Positions 34,850 through 46,573 are shown, counted from the first letter of the stretch. The stretch: 64,000 nt of DNA from Leptobrachium leishanense (GCA_009667805.1 CM019064.1:268317662-268381661); one strand, 5' to 3'. Program-made: numbers and translations. The notes: generated from the sequence alone by a model not told the origin.

Positions 34850-35562
34850 GACGTTAGTGAGCAAGGTATAGCAAACGTTAATGGTTTTGGGCACTTTTAC
34901 CTAGCGAACGCTAATGTTAGAGTTCAGTTATGTAAGTGTTATTGCTAGGATAAGTGACTTTAACATATGCCCTCCATTTTACCTTCCTGACTCTAAACCC
35001 GTAAGTAACCTGCTAGCACACCCTGTGATTGCGCTAGCTAGCGCAAGCTTACTGTACTTTGCATGGGGAGCGCAATCATTAATTAACGTTTCGATAAGTA
35101 AGGTATTACAAAGTGTTAGCTCTAATTAACGCGGGGATGCAATAAGCCCAAATTTTGCCTATTTCTATAAGCTTGGTGCTAAATGATCCTGCATTTGCAA
35201 AATCATTTAGCACCCACTAAAAACCCCCCACTAAATCCGATACTGACCTCTCATCCCGTGGCAAGTACGGTGGCCCAATCCATTGCTTCTTATCACCGGG
35301 AGCTAAGTGAGACTGGAAAGGAATAGTTCCCAGTCTCCCTCTACGATCACTCCACAGCGGTGACGGTCTTTCATGATCGCGCATGGCTCACGGTAGCATG
35401 GAAGCACTAACGCAAGTAACTCAGCGGTTACGGGGCAAGGTGCCAAGGTACCGCCTTCCCTGGAATGTCACGCTAAAATGGGAATGCTACTGGTAAACCT
35501 GCAGGAGTAGATTTTCCCAGTTAGTGTCCCCATTTTAGTGCACAGTAGGGAATATGGCCCTT
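34850..35562. mobile_element. Harbinger-like MITE, diverged (~710 bp)
   Basis: Family landmarks in order: GACGTTAGTGAGCAAGGTAT, CGCTAATGTTAGAGTTCAG, GCGCAAGCTTACTGTACTTT, TGCATGGGGAGCGCAATC, then CCAGTCTCCCTCTACGATCA and TAGTGTCCCCATTTTAGTGC, with GGAATATGGCCC at the right end. The left end is blurred. Confidence 0.55.
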
Positions 35563-36299
35563 TGTTGGGGAAGGAAGATGTAGAAGGTAATTTGGGTATT
35601 AGGAATGACAAAACATTATAGGCATGGGAAAATGGGAATTTTACAGGTAAGGAAAGTAGGCAACTCAGATTGACTAAGGTAACAAAGTAGTGGTCCAAGT
35701 GGGTAAATCAATAGAAATCTATAAACTCAGCAAAAAAAAAAAAGCCTTCTCAATTTCTTTTGCTTTTAAACTGAGAAACCCTAATAAATGTAAACATTTG
35801 TATGAGCAGGGTGCGTGCAGGGTTTAGCCAAAGTTCAGTGGACAGATTGCAAACAGGCAAGTTGCTGTCGATAATCAGGTGGTTTATTAAAAAAGGAATA
35901 CCAGAGACACAGGATTCACATCAATCTTGGACACAGGTACTCAGGAAGCCAGCGGGTTATACGGCAAGGGGATATGGCAAGGCTGAGAGCACACCAAGAT
36001 ACACAGCTATCAGGAACACCATAAAATAGTGCAATGTTAAAGCATTACTGCAGGGTGGTGACTCCCTTAAATAAAAGTTCAGTGTTGACAGACTCCACTT
36101 GTAGCACCTCCCAGGTGATGTGAAGCAAAACCTGGAGTGGAACTTGGGGCAGGAAAAGTGCTGCCAGGCTTCAAGTCATAGCCAAATTGGTGCAGGCACT
36201 AGACGTTATGTACTTCTTTTGGTTTTGGGTTGTGATGGTCCTAGAACAAAGGGTCAACATAAATAAGTTGCAGACTAGCAGTAAGTATCTAGTGTATCC
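35563..36299. other. Possible LTR-like repeat, otherwise unassigned
   Basis: From about 35812 the sequence has the texture of a Ty3-type LTR read on the minus strand (a purine-rich run with AGACACAGGATTCACA, GGTACTCAGGAAGCCAG and AAGGCTGAGAGCACACC), but no second LTR or coding region adjoins it. Confidence 0.3.
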
Positions 36300-36840
36300 T
36301 GTGAGCTCTCAGTCCAACCTGTCATGCCTGCTGGTGCTGCAGTGAGGTTTCCTGGACAGAGAGGGCGCCATTCTGGCATTCTAGCATCTGGGACTGCTGC
36401 ACCTGATCAGAGACAAAGGAGGGCTTTAAACAGAAGCAACTGACTGAGCTCTGTGTCCTGCCATTGTTTCTAGTGACCCCTCAGTGAGTTCCTGATTATA
36501 AATATTCTGTATCCCCTGGTATTGGCATCTAGCTAAGTATTCTCATTTCTGATTTCTGCCCTTGTCCTTGTTTGGTTTCTATTGATTCTGTGTCCCTTGC
36601 TATGGTATCTGGACTTTGGTTTTTCTCTACATTCCCACTATTGCTATATATGATACTGATTACGTGTACTGACCTCTCTTTTTGTATTTGTTCTGCAATC
36701 TCTCTCTTGTCCCTGTGGGTTCCGTACTTATATGTATTGTTCATATACTGTATTCAGCTTAGTACTGGCCATTCTAGGGACCATCCTTTCAGATTTGGGG
36801 TTTCCTTACTTAACTGAGTTTTGTCTGTGTGCTGGGTGAC
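36300..36840. repeat. Dispersed repeat, possibly LTR fragment
   Basis: It contains the block shared with 32480-32710 (36426-36620) preceded by CATGCCTGCTGGTGCTGCAG and GAGGGCGCCATTCTGGC. It continues as a CT-rich sequence to CTCCCAGCCTCTTGCAGA at about 36866. It looks like the end of a retroelement; no protein is visible. Confidence 0.45.
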
Positions 36841-37422
36841 TCACTATCCTGACTATCTCCCAGCCTCTTGCAGACAATCTGTGCACTGGTGGGAGTATTG
36901 TGCATTCCAGGTGTAACTCAAGAAGGCGTTGTTGTAATCCTGTATCTGTCCCACAAGTGCAATAATCGAATGTACTGACTCTATGCAGATGTTGTTATAT
37001 GTGGTCTGCCACTGTGATGATGATCACAAATGTGTAGTAGGACTAGCACAGCACCTTCAAAAGCAATATAGAGAGTAGGCACACCAAGCCCTGGACAGAC
37101 CAACCCGTCCAGAAAGGCTCATAAAAAGCAGAAATGTTGCCATTACTTTACTTGACGATTTTGAAAGACTGATTGCCCAGTTCTTCTTTGTTTTTGGACT
37201 GCGAGGACAATCAGCTTACCTTCCTGTCTCACAGCAGCGCTGTATTAGGGTTCACACAGTACGAACATTGCAGTTTATTGCCCTGGCTACATCTTCAGTA
37301 CTTATGCCTATGGCACGTTCATGCAGGTGAACCCTAGACAGCTTTCTTTGGTGTTTTTCTGAGTCAGTATAAAGGTCTCTTTGGTGTCCTATGTTATTGT
37401 GTCTGTGACATTAAATATGAAA
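36841..37422. other. Unassigned non-coding DNA
   Basis: It contains GTCTGTGACATTAAATATGA (37401 on), partly repeated as TTTTGTGACATTAAATGCC at 38417-38435 on the far side of the next foldback, so it may be part of the same insertion. Confidence 0.35.
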
Positions 37423-37795
37423 CAACTTGAGCAAATCTAGATACAGAAAATATTGACAAACATAGCGTGATACTGCATACAATGCAATAATCAATTAAGG
37501 CCCCCCCAAGCGAATTGCACTCACAGGATATTCATAATAGTAAGGCACATCAAATATCTGTAGTTACCCCACTCTGACCATCCATGGAAAACTCTGGATA
37601 CGCCGGGTAAGTGAACGTGGATCTCCAGAGCAGCTTTCCTGATGCAGTAGAGGGTACAGCTTTGAACCGGCAGAAGGTGCAACCACCGTAACAGCCACTC
37701 GGTACTAGGTCAGTGGAAGGATTCAAACACTGACTGGTTTTTCCGAAAATTTATTGGCAACAAAAAATAAATATAAAATAATTCAAAACATCAAT

Positions 37796-37838
37796 GATTC
37801 AACGCGTTTCGTGGTATACAACCACTTCCTCAGGAATC
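37796..37838 (-). ncRNA. Hammerhead ribozyme, type I, minus strand
   Basis: Minus-strand order: GATTC (stem I), CTGAGGA (complement of 37827-37833; the fifth variable core base is G, which the CTGANGA consensus allows), stem II GTGGT/ACCAC with loop TGTAT, GAAA (complement of 37807-37810), short stem III ACGCGT, GTT cleavage site, and GAATC closing stem I. Every required core base is present and both long stems pair completely. Confidence 0.9.
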
Positions 37839-37842
37839 CTGA

Positions 37843-37880
37843 GATTCCAGAGGAAGTGGTTGTATACCATGAAACGCATC
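37843..37880 (+). ncRNA. Degenerate hammerhead copy in apex
   Basis: GATTC, then CAGAGGA where CTGAGGA is expected, the same stem II, and GAAACGCATC. The second core base is mutated and the closing half of stem I is absent. Confidence 0.6.
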
Positions 37881-37884
37881 CTGA

Positions 37885-37927
37885 GATTCCTGAGGAAGTG
37901 GTTGTATACCACGTAACGCGTCGAATC
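37885..37927 (+). ncRNA. Hammerhead copy with mutated GAAA box
   Basis: GATTC (37885-37889), CTGAGGA (37890-37896), stem II (37898-37912), then GTAA (37913-37916) instead of GAAA, CGCGTC and GAATC (37923-37927). The substitution hits an invariant core adenine, so this copy should not cleave although all stems form. Confidence 0.75.
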
Positions 37928-38312
37928 ATTGATGTTTTAAATTATTTTATATTTATTTTTGTTGCCAATAAATTTTCGGAAAAAACAGTCAGTGTTTGAA
38001 TCCTTCCACTGACCTAGTACCGAGTGGCTGTTACGGTGATTGCACCTTCTGCCGGTTCAAAGCTGTACCCTCTAGTGCATCAGGAAAGCTGCTCTGAAGA
38101 TCCACGTTCACTTACCCGGCGTATCCAGAGTTTTCCATGAATGGTCAGAGTGGGGTAACTACAGATATTTGATGTGCCTTACTATTATGAATATCCTGTG
38201 AGTGCAATTCGTTCGGGGGGGGGCCTTAATTGATTATTGCATTGTATGCAGTATCACGCTATGTTTGTCAATATTTTCTGTGTCTAGATTTGCTCAAGTT
38301 GTTTCATATTTT

Positions 38313-38420
38313 CTGTCTATTTCGAACGCCAAGAGGAGGAGACGTTCTTTGAGCAATAAGATACGTATATTTAGTGGTTTATTGGACCTGTGGAGGGTTG
38401 TCACACTTCTTTGTTTTTTG
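38313..38420. repeat. Tail segment next to foldback
   Basis: CCAAGAGGAGGAGACGTTCT and AAGATACGTATATTTAGTGG resemble AAAGGAGGAGACGTTCAAGG and GAAGATACGTATTACCTGG on the minus strand at 60040-60085. This suggests that the two foldback loci end in a common tail. Confidence 0.5.
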
Positions 38421-41400
38421 TGACATTAAATGCCTGCCATGTGTGTACTGTTAATATCTTAATGACCATTCCACAGATGCATGTGCATGAATAGATAATG
38501 TTTCCCATGCTTGTTCAATGAACCATGAAATCCTTTCCAACAAAGATCTGCAGAATTTATTTGGATTTTACATAAAAATCTGTCAAATACAGTATTCTGA
38601 AAATGGCGACATTTCTTTATTTGAGGAGTTTATATATTTACCCTAACCCTTTCCTGCCATACAGTGTACCAGGCTGTTCGCGCGCCCCACTGACTTCAAT
38701 GGGACGCCTCGGCCCTGCAGCCAGCGTGCACTGCTGGTTGCTTTGAGGCGGCCTGAATTTGCACCATCTCCCTGCAGCCAATGATGCACATCAGCAGCAT
38801 GGGTGGGTGGCATCAGAGGCCCTAGGTAGCACCTGGCAGCGGGGCATTCTAGTAAGTCCCGCCTGCAGCAACCCCCCCATGAACACCACCCGCCTAACAG
38901 TAAGGGATTAACATTGTGATATAATATTTCTTAAATAACACAATGACCTCCCTAGAATGCTACATATATGATGCTATATATAGAGAGTTTGCTGTCTTGT
39001 AACACCAACATATACAAGTAATTATAAAAGGTTTCCTTTATGAATATGTATTAGGGATTTCTGGAAGATATGAAAAATCTGACATTCAACTTACCAGATG
39101 ATGCTTTGTATCTGATGGGTGAGCAGATTGTCAAACAAAATCCCTGAAAGCTATTGCAGACAATTAAAAAATGTATTAGCCCTAGCTGAACCCACAGCAT
39201 CATCAGACTGGCATATCATTTTGAAGATAGACAATTTAGCATGTATCACAACCTCTGCACTGGAAGGGCAATTTTTCATAGCCATAGGATGTGTTGAAGT
39301 CTATGCACTGCTGTTAATTTGTTGTGACTGTATTCTTTTCATATGATGCATAGAAGATAAACACATTAAAAGCAACTATATCCTGGAGTACATTTATCAA
39401 TCAAACGTACTCACATAAGTGAAGGTTGTGATAACACATGATAATATGCTCCTGCAATATTCTGAAGACTGGATGGATAGCTGAATGTTTTAATATGTTT
39501 TCCGTTCATGAAAATGTCAACATTTTTCTTGCCTTTTGCTTTGTATATTGTTGGCGCTCTCTACTGCAAAGACATGGAATTCTTATTTTTTTCTTCAACA
39601 AATTGTTTCTTCAAATTCTGCAAATACCTTTGCATAAAATATTTTCTTTATAAAGTTTTTTTTAAAAACTGAAAATAGTGAAAACATCTTCAACCAGAGA
39701 TAAATACATACCAAGACGTGTTATTTTTTTTTACATATTTTGTAGCATAGTTGGACACCACTTGTCTCTTTTTGTGTTTTTTTTTTTTTTGCTTTCTTTT
39801 GAATATCTAGTATTAAAGGTTGTAACAGACATTGAAACCAGTATTCTTGTTTAACTCATACTTACAGTAGTACAATATTATTTTCAAATCCTCAACATGA
39901 TTTACAGAGCATTACAGTGGAATGCTGTGCCACTAGAGGGTGCAAATACTTATTTACGGTTTAAGAAACGTGAGCCCACAGCATTATGCTTTTGGGCGGT
40001 TGAAATCACTCAGTGGGAAGCAAGAGAATGTTAGCCTTCACTGTTGTAGGCCTTAGAGTTTTTGACTTGCCCATCCTTAGACATAACATCAACTGGGGAG
40101 CACAGAGACCAGTATAAATTGTGTTTTTTCCAAAGAATAATCCCGTATCAACTTTAAAATCTTGCTTACCTTATTATTTACAAATTAATTTTACAATTTG
40201 TTTTTTTTTTCTGATTATTATTTCATTGCAAGTAATGAGCTGATTTTTCCTTTGTTTTCCTTGGTTATGAACTAGTTAGATAAAAGAGATACAGCTAGAT
40301 AGATATTACTGTATGCACAGTTTTGAGGGTTTTTGGATGTAGGTTTCAGAATATTCAATTTAGTATAAGTTTTAGCCTGTAAAAAAAACCAAAAAAAACG
40401 TTTTGAGCAATATTTGCTCTTTAAAATCATTTGTTATGGCTTGTTTTTCAGTGTGGGTGTTTGAATGTGTAATTAAATAGGTTTCTGAGAACATACGTTC
40501 CACGAAGGTTGATATTGCACAAATGCTGGCAGCCATTGGTAATACCTGGCAGGAATATCTGCAAAGAGAATGTTATAGAATGGATTTCCATTAGGACCGT
40601 GGATTGTTTTCTGCTATGTACCTTGCTGGTGTGTATGGTAGTACCCGAGATAATGTTTGTACCAGTCCTATGGGGACACAGCCTTACACCAAATTCATTT
40701 CTAGAGCCACGTCTTGAGTACAAGGTCAGAAGATCTCAATGGAGTTTTGTACCTTTGACAGTCAGTGGACTGTCCTACTCGCCTACTGGGTCTGGCTCAG
40801 TCAGCGATTGGTTATCCTGTCCATTATGCTAGAGCTCCACTCGTAGCTCTTTTTGAGAGTAACCCATTGATGTCCATTGCAGTACTGAAAAAACTTGCTA
40901 ACCCTGATTTGACTGTGACAGGGGTTACTGTTTGATAACTGTTATTATAACTCAGATACCACGCTTTGAAAATGCATTACTTACCCCAGGTGTGGAGTGT
41001 GTCACCCTGCCATATCTATGTCATCTGAAAACATTCAAATTACCTTTGGCCTGGTTTGATCTGTGTGCCCAGGCACTTTCCCCTATTGTGGATCCGTGTT
41101 AAAGATTAAGCCTGTATCTTTTCAACGTTTCTCCTATTTCTCTTTACTACTCCTTTTCCCCTGTGAATGAGAAATTTAGTATGGTTAAAAATACTCTCTA
41201 TTCTGTGACTGTTTTTTACCACTACATGGATTAATGTATTGGTGATCAATGCAATCATAAACATCTGTTTATTCTTGTTCTGCTTTAGGTTGCTGACAAT
41301 TTGTCTATTTAACAAGAACAATAATTATTGTGTGCAGCGCATTTGATTGTAACTTTGAGAGTTTCATGTGAAATACAAAGCCTGTCTAAAGAGCAGAGAG

Positions 41401-41694
41401 CTTAGCACAGCTCTGTAGAGTGATGAGCTTTCTTCCACTCCCAAATTGGGGCAGCCTTAAGAGACAGAATCAGACTTCGTCTGGTTATGTGCAATATGTG
41501 AACCCATATTTTATTTAAATTCTATTCATAAAGAACAGTTGTTGTTCTGTGGAATTAGGTTAACACTTTTCTGTTTCCCAGGGTAAATATTGGAGTAAAA
41601 TAAAGACATTCTTCCCTTGCGTACAACTATTAGATTTTATTCTAAAAGACTCTATATTAGATTTGTCTAATTTCCTGTAACAAGTTCACTTATA
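38421..41694. other. Unassigned AT-rich DNA
   Basis: No gene with domain support. 38640-38910 is more GC-rich but holds no supported frame. 40500-41100 is a more complex sequence whose frames (for example 40509-40832) show no recognisable domain; it could be an old retroelement piece. Confidence 0.35.
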
Positions 41695-41885
41695 CAGGGT
41701 TATTCAGAGAGCGTGAAAAGCAGGAGAATGACTGGAGAATAACTGGAGAATGAAAAATTCTAGGTCAAAATAGCCAAACCAGAAAAATTCTCCCTTTCAT
41801 CTCACTTTCCAAATCAGCTATTTTGACCTAGAATTTTTCATTCTCCAGTCATTCTCCTGCTTTTCACGCTCTCTGAATAACCCTG
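41695..41885. mobile_element. Palindromic CAGGGTTATTCA MITE (191 bp)
   Basis: The two halves pair nearly perfectly: CAGGGTTATTCAGAGAGCGT against ACGCTCTCTGAATAACCCTG, and AAAATTCTAGGTCAAAATAG against CTATTTTGACCTAGAATTTT. ATA adjoins both ends. It is a sister of 32118-32294. Confidence 0.9.
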
Positions 41886-42262
41886 ATAGTGTTTTCCAAT
41901 GTACATGAAGATGTTGCATGAGCAATCACTATTTATAGACGTCTTCAATGTGCAAACTCTCATTAGATTTTGCAGAAAAGAACCCCTAATTATGTAATTT
42001 AGTGTGATACATACTGTTATAACAGGTTCAGAAAAAGCTGATTTTCATTGCAATCTTCTTTATCATCCTTACCACTTGTAGAGTGATAAACTAAAACAAC
42101 ATCATGCTTACTCTAGAAATGTCATATACTTACATTTATTTCTCGGGTGAGTTTGTGTTCCTTTCCTGCCATGAAACAGCTGCTGGTAAAAACTGACCTA
42201 TCAAATTATATATTCTTACTTGAAATATCTAATATATCATTGATTTAGACTAAGTCCACAAA
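41886..42262. other. Unassigned AT-rich DNA
   Basis: No supported feature. Confidence 0.4.
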
Positions 42263-42267
42263 GCAGG
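42263..42267. repeat. Ty3 target-site duplication, left
   Basis: GCAGG here is repeated at 48089-48093 outside the other LTR. Five bases is usual for Ty3/gypsy integrases. Confidence 0.9.
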
Positions 42268-42855
42268 TGTCACGGTTCCCGGATCCCACCACGCAGTCCT
42301 TAAAGCCCAACACTCCACAGAGCCAAAAACTACCAACAGGGTAGCCGTAAAGGAATCCCTAACTGTCTGGTCCTTAAAAATTGGCCAGGTATATGTATAC
42401 TAGCTAGACAGAAAGAGTTAATCAAAGACAATGTCGTAATACAAAACCAGGTCAGCAACACGGGGGTAGTCAGACGAGCCAGAATTAGGAATACAGAGTA
42501 TAGAATAGTCAAATGGAATAGCCGGGTCGATATCAGTGCAGAAGCATAGTACAAGGAAATAGTCTAGGGCAATAGAAGGCAGAATAGTCAGAAAACAAGC
42601 AGAGGTCAATAAAAGGTTATATCACGAGAGAATTCAGGTACAAGGAGCTCAGGTAAGGATAACCACGATCTGGCACTGCTTAGAAGGAACTGTTGGTTTT
42701 TAAAAGACCTTCACCAGACCGCGCCCCCTCTCAAGCCGCGCCTCATGCAGCCACCTCCCTGCCTGTTTCAATTTAAACCGGGCGTTGGTGAGCGAGCAGC
42801 ATCAGACATGCTGCCGTCAAGCACACCGGAAAGGTTGGAAGCCCCCAATGTTACA
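42268..42855 (-). repeat. 3' LTR of the Ty3 element
   Basis: On the minus strand it begins TGTAACATTGGG and ends CGTGACA. It carries 27 bases (around 42311-42337) that the other LTR lacks, between two CCAACA words, so the other copy probably lost them by slippage. Confidence 0.95.
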
Positions 42856-42872
42856 GTACCCCCCTCTCCACG
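42856..42872 (-). promoter_or_regulatory. Polypurine tract of the Ty3 element
   Basis: The minus strand reads GTGGAGAGGGGGGTAC immediately before the 3' LTR, the position from which plus-strand synthesis is primed in LTR elements. Confidence 0.75.
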
Positions 42873-44622
42873 GGAGGCCACCAGACGACCAACAGGACAA
42901 GTGGCAGGACGACCACTGGGGTGAGTGGCAGGACGACCACCAGGGCGATCGGGGTGTGAGGCATGGAACGCCCTGACCAACCTAGAGGCAGACATGTTGG
43001 AAGCCAGAATCCAGGACCGGTCCTCCGGACCATAACCCACCTAATCGACCAGGTACTGCAGAACACCCCTGAACAGTCTAGAATCCAGAACTTTCCTAAC
43101 CTCATACTCGTCTCTCCATCAACCTGAACAGGTGGAGGAGGAGGAACGACCCGCGTGTACCTGTTACACAACAAAGGCTTCAGTAGGGAGGTGTGGAAGA
43201 TGTTGTGCAAGCGAAGATGTCTAGGAAGGGCAAAAGCATAAGCCACAGGGTTAACGCAGCGAGTGATCTTGTATGGACCGATAAACCAAGGTGCCATTTT
43301 CATAGAAGGCACCCGCAACTTCACATTCCTAGTGGACAACCAAACTCTATCCCCCACATTGTAGGAAGGAGCTTGTAACCTATGCCTGTCAGCCTTGCGT
43401 TTCTGGACAGCAACATTGCGCTCCATGTTTTCGCGAATCTGTCTCCAAATATCCTGTAGTTGTGTGAGATGTTCATTGAGAGCCGGGGTGGCCTGTTCAG
43501 CAAACTGAAGCGGTAGAGCCGGAGGGAAAAAACCATAGATAGCAGAAAAAGGAGAGTGGCCAGTGGTCTCGTTAACGGCGTTATTATGTGCATACTCAGC
43601 CCAGGGCAACAACTCCGACCAATTGTCTTGTTGTTGTGTGGTAAAGCAATGTATGTACTGCTCGAGATCCTGATTTGTCCTCTCTGCTGCCCCATTGGTT
43701 TGTGGATGATATGCTGAACAGAAGGCCAATCGCACCCCCATCTCTGCAAAGAAATCCCTCCAGAAACGAGAGACGAACTGAGCTCCTCTGTCAGAGACTA
43801 TTTCAGACGGAACACCATGTATTCATACAATCTCTCTAGCAAAGACGACCGCCAGTTCTTTGGCTGTAAGAAGCTTAGGTAAAGGAATAAAATGAGCCAT
43901 TTTGGAGAAGTGGTCTACAACTGTCAGAACCACAGTATGACCCTTGGACTTCGGCAAGTCCACAATAAAATCCATGGATAGATGAGACCAAGGCCTATTA
44001 GGCATGGGTAAAGGCTGCAATAGACCGACAGGCAAGGTTTTACTGGTTTTGCTTCTGGCACAGACTTGACAAGCCAAAACAAACAGACGTACGTCCTGTC
44101 GCATGGTGGGCCACCAGAACTGTCTGGAGATACTGGTAAGAGTCTTAGTAATACCAGGATGACCTGCTGGTTTTGAATCATGAAACATTATGAGTAAATC
44201 TTGTCTTTCCTTTTCAGGCACAAACAACATATCTGGAGGTTTGTTAGGTGGAGCCCCCATTTGAGCTGCTTGGAGGCGTTCCAGAAAAGGCGAGGAAACA
44301 GACAAGACCGTGGAAGCCACAATACGTTCAGGAGGAACTGTAGGATTGTGGTCTTGTGTATTTGATTCATACGTGTCATATTGACGAGATAAGGCATCAG
44401 CCTTTACATTGCGGTCAACTGGTCTGTAAGTCAACGCAAAATTAAACCAAGACAGTAGTAATGACCACCTGGCCTGTCCCGAGTTCAGACGTTTAGCATC
44501 CCCGATGTACGTAAGGTTCTTATGATCAGTGATTATCAACAAAGGGTCAAGAGTACCTTCCAACAAATGTCTCCACTCTGACAGGGCAGACACCATAGCA
44601 AGCAATTCTCTGTTACCGATAT
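42873..44622 (-). pseudogene. Ty3 RNase H end, integrase and chromodomain, broken
   Basis: From 44622 downwards: the remaining RNase H (ITDHKNLTYI and ADALSRQYD at about 44535 and 44390), the integrase zinc module (H and H at about 44195-44160, CQVC at about 44065), catalytic D in MDFIVDL (about 43970), SDRGAQF (about 43790) and E in GAAERTNQ (about 43690), then the WFIGPYKI region (about 43285) typical of the GPY/F module. A chromodomain follows (43115-42970; visible YGPEDRSWI and NMSASRLVRAFH). Integrase inserts the cDNA; chromodomains steer it to marked chromatin. Lesions: TGA at 43823-43825, a frameshift near 43110, and TAG at 43041-43043. Confidence 0.92.
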
Positions 44623-44943
44623 TAGAGGAAGGGAGTATATTTAAAAGGAAACAAAGTAGCAAAACAAGAGGACATAGTCTTAGATTAGAGGGGCAAAGGT
44701 TTAAAAGTAACATCAGGAAGCATTATTTTACTGAGAGGGTGGTGGATACATGGAACAGTCTTCCAGTTGAAGTGGTAGAGGCCAAAACAGTAATTGAATT
44801 TAAGCAAGCATGGGATAGGCATAAGGCTATCCTAAACAAAAGATAAATCCAAGTAAAGTATCCATGTAATTGGGCAGACTAGATGGGCCGAAAGGTTCTT
44901 ATCTGCCGACATCTTTCTATGTTTCTATGTTTCTATGTTTCTA
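44623..44943 (+). mobile_element. CR1 fragment inserted in Ty3 RNase H
   Basis: About 320 bp of CR1 3' end: the last ~73 codons of the ORF, the UTR and the TCTATGTT tail. Against 21928-22248 I see only about one base difference (CATCTTTC versus CATTTTTC). It splits the RNase H frame between the codons for ERSY and NRELL. No clear target duplication is visible, as is common for CR1. Confidence 0.93.
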
Positions 44944-46211
44944 TAACTGCGTTCTGCTGGTGATAATTTTCTTGAAAAGAACCCACAAGGATGTAGAGGC
45001 TTCCCTGGAGACTCTCTTTGAGATAGGACAGCCCCAATGCCTATCTCGGAAGCATCAACCTCAAGAACAAATGGAATTCTGGGATCAGGATGCCGTAACA
45101 CGGGAGCGGAAGTGAAAGCCTGTTTGAAAGCTTCGAATGCCTGTTTGGATTGTGAAGACCAGACCTGGTTCTTCAGACCTTTACGTGTCATATTAATGAT
45201 AGGAGAAGCTACAGCAGAATAATTCTTGATAAATCTCCTGTAATAGTTGGAAAACCCCAGAAACCTCTGTATGGCTTTGAGGCCTTGAGGGAGAGGCCAT
45301 TCTGAGATGGCCGTGAGTTTGGAAGGATCCATCTCAAAACCTTCTGGAGTGATAATGTACCCAAGAAATTTTACAGTAGTAATGTCGAATAAACACTTCT
45401 CCAGTTTGCAATAAAGACCATTGTCTAGTAATTTTGCTAATACCTGTCTGACATGTTCATGGTGGGTTTTCAGATCGGGAGAGTAAACCAGTATATCGTC
45501 TAAGTATACGATAACAAAGGATTGCAAAAAATCTCTGAGCACATCATTAATGAAATCTTGGAATACAGCTGGAGCATTACAGAGACCGAACAGCATGACC
45601 AGATATTCATAATGCCCACTCCTGGGGTTAAATGCTGTTTTCCACTGATGCCCATCTTTTATACGTATCAGGTTGTAAGCCCCTCTCAAATTGAGTTTTG
45701 TGTATACTGCTGATCCCCTTAACCTGTCGAACAGTTCTGATATAAGAGGGATAGGGTACACATTCTTGATGGTGATCTTGTTAAGCCCCCTATAATCGAT
45801 ACACGGGCATAAATCTCCTTCTTTTTTAGATACAAAAAAGAACCCAGCCCCTGCTGGAGAAGAGGAATGTCTGATAAAACCTCTCTCCAAATTCTCCTTT
45901 ATGTACTCCTCCATGATTTGGTTCTCTTTTATGGATAAAGGATATACTTTGCCTCGAGGAGGCATGGTACCTGGATGAATATCTATGGTGCAATCATACG
46001 GTCTATGTGGAGGTAGTTTCTCTGCCTCTCTTTTATCGAATACAGCCCTGAGGTCGGCATACCAGTCAGGAACCTCTGTAGACAATGGAGGAGCTGTAGG
46101 TGTGTTCAGGGCACCAATATGCTGAATGGGTATTAAACAAGTCCCAAAACAAGCAGGACTCCAAGACAGTATCTCTCCCTTAGCCCAATCAATAACAGGA
46201 TTATGTTCCAC
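44944..46211 (-). pseudogene. Ty3 reverse transcriptase and start of RNase H, open
   Basis: About 420 open codons. Visible RT motifs in order: FFFVSKKEGDLCPCIDYRGLN (about 45790), AYNLIRIKDGHQWKTAFN, YLVMLFGLCNAPAVFQ, the active site YLDDILVYS (about 45490), KCLFDITTVKFLGYII, and the connection region RFLGFSNYYRRFI. RNase H starts with FVLEVDASEIGIGAVLSQ (about 45040) and stops at the CR1 insertion. It copies element RNA into cDNA and degrades the template. The frame continues the protease frame directly and is separated from it only by the TAG at 46212-46214. Confidence 0.94.
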
Positions 46212-46553
46212 CTACCAAGGGAAACCAAGCACAACAGGATTGGAAGGTGAACGGATAACCTGAAATATGATCTCTTCTTTATGCAAGAGACCAGTGGTAA
46301 GAACCACTGTAACAGTATCGTGAGTAATTCTGGGGCAGGATAACGGCCTACCATCTATGGCTTTGACAACCAAGGGTGTCTCTCTTACAACCAGAGGGAG
46401 AGAAATGGAGGAAGCGTATTCAACATCAATGAAATTACCAGCAGCCCCAGAGTCAACAAAAGCGGTAGTATGCGTGGTCTTGGTCTCCCAAGCCACGGAT
46501 ACTGGTAACAAGAGTCTAGTGTCTTTGACAGGAGACATGAACGTCACACCCAA
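46212..46553 (-). pseudogene. Ty3 aspartic protease domain
   Basis: FVDSGAAGNFID (about 46455-46420) is the active-site DSGA motif of a retropepsin, and VVLGFPW ends the domain. The protease would mature the Gag and Pol proteins. It is in a different frame from gag, so Pol would need a frameshift. An in-frame TAG (46212-46214) separates it from the reverse transcriptase; at this site most relatives have a hydrophobic codon. Confidence 0.9.
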
Positions 46554-46573
46554 GTCCTGTCTCCTCAGCTGCC

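Larger units (their letters stand above)
37423..38312. repeat. Long foldback (arms ~400 bp) with hammerheads at its apex
   Basis: The left arm (37423-37838) and right arm (37885-38312) are near-perfect reverse complements, for example GAAACAACTTGAGCAAATCT against AGATTTGCTCAAGTTGTTTC and CACCGTAACAGCCACTCGGT against ACCGAGTGGCTGTTACGGTG. The apex (37796-37927) carries three hammerhead-like sequences, one on the minus and two on the plus strand. No protein is encoded. A transcript would form a hairpin of about 400 bp. Confidence 0.9.

Noticed and set aside
40509..40832. A 107-residue frame that might be an exon or retroelement protein.
   Set aside because: No recognisable domain, no splice-site context and no paired repeat; left unassigned.
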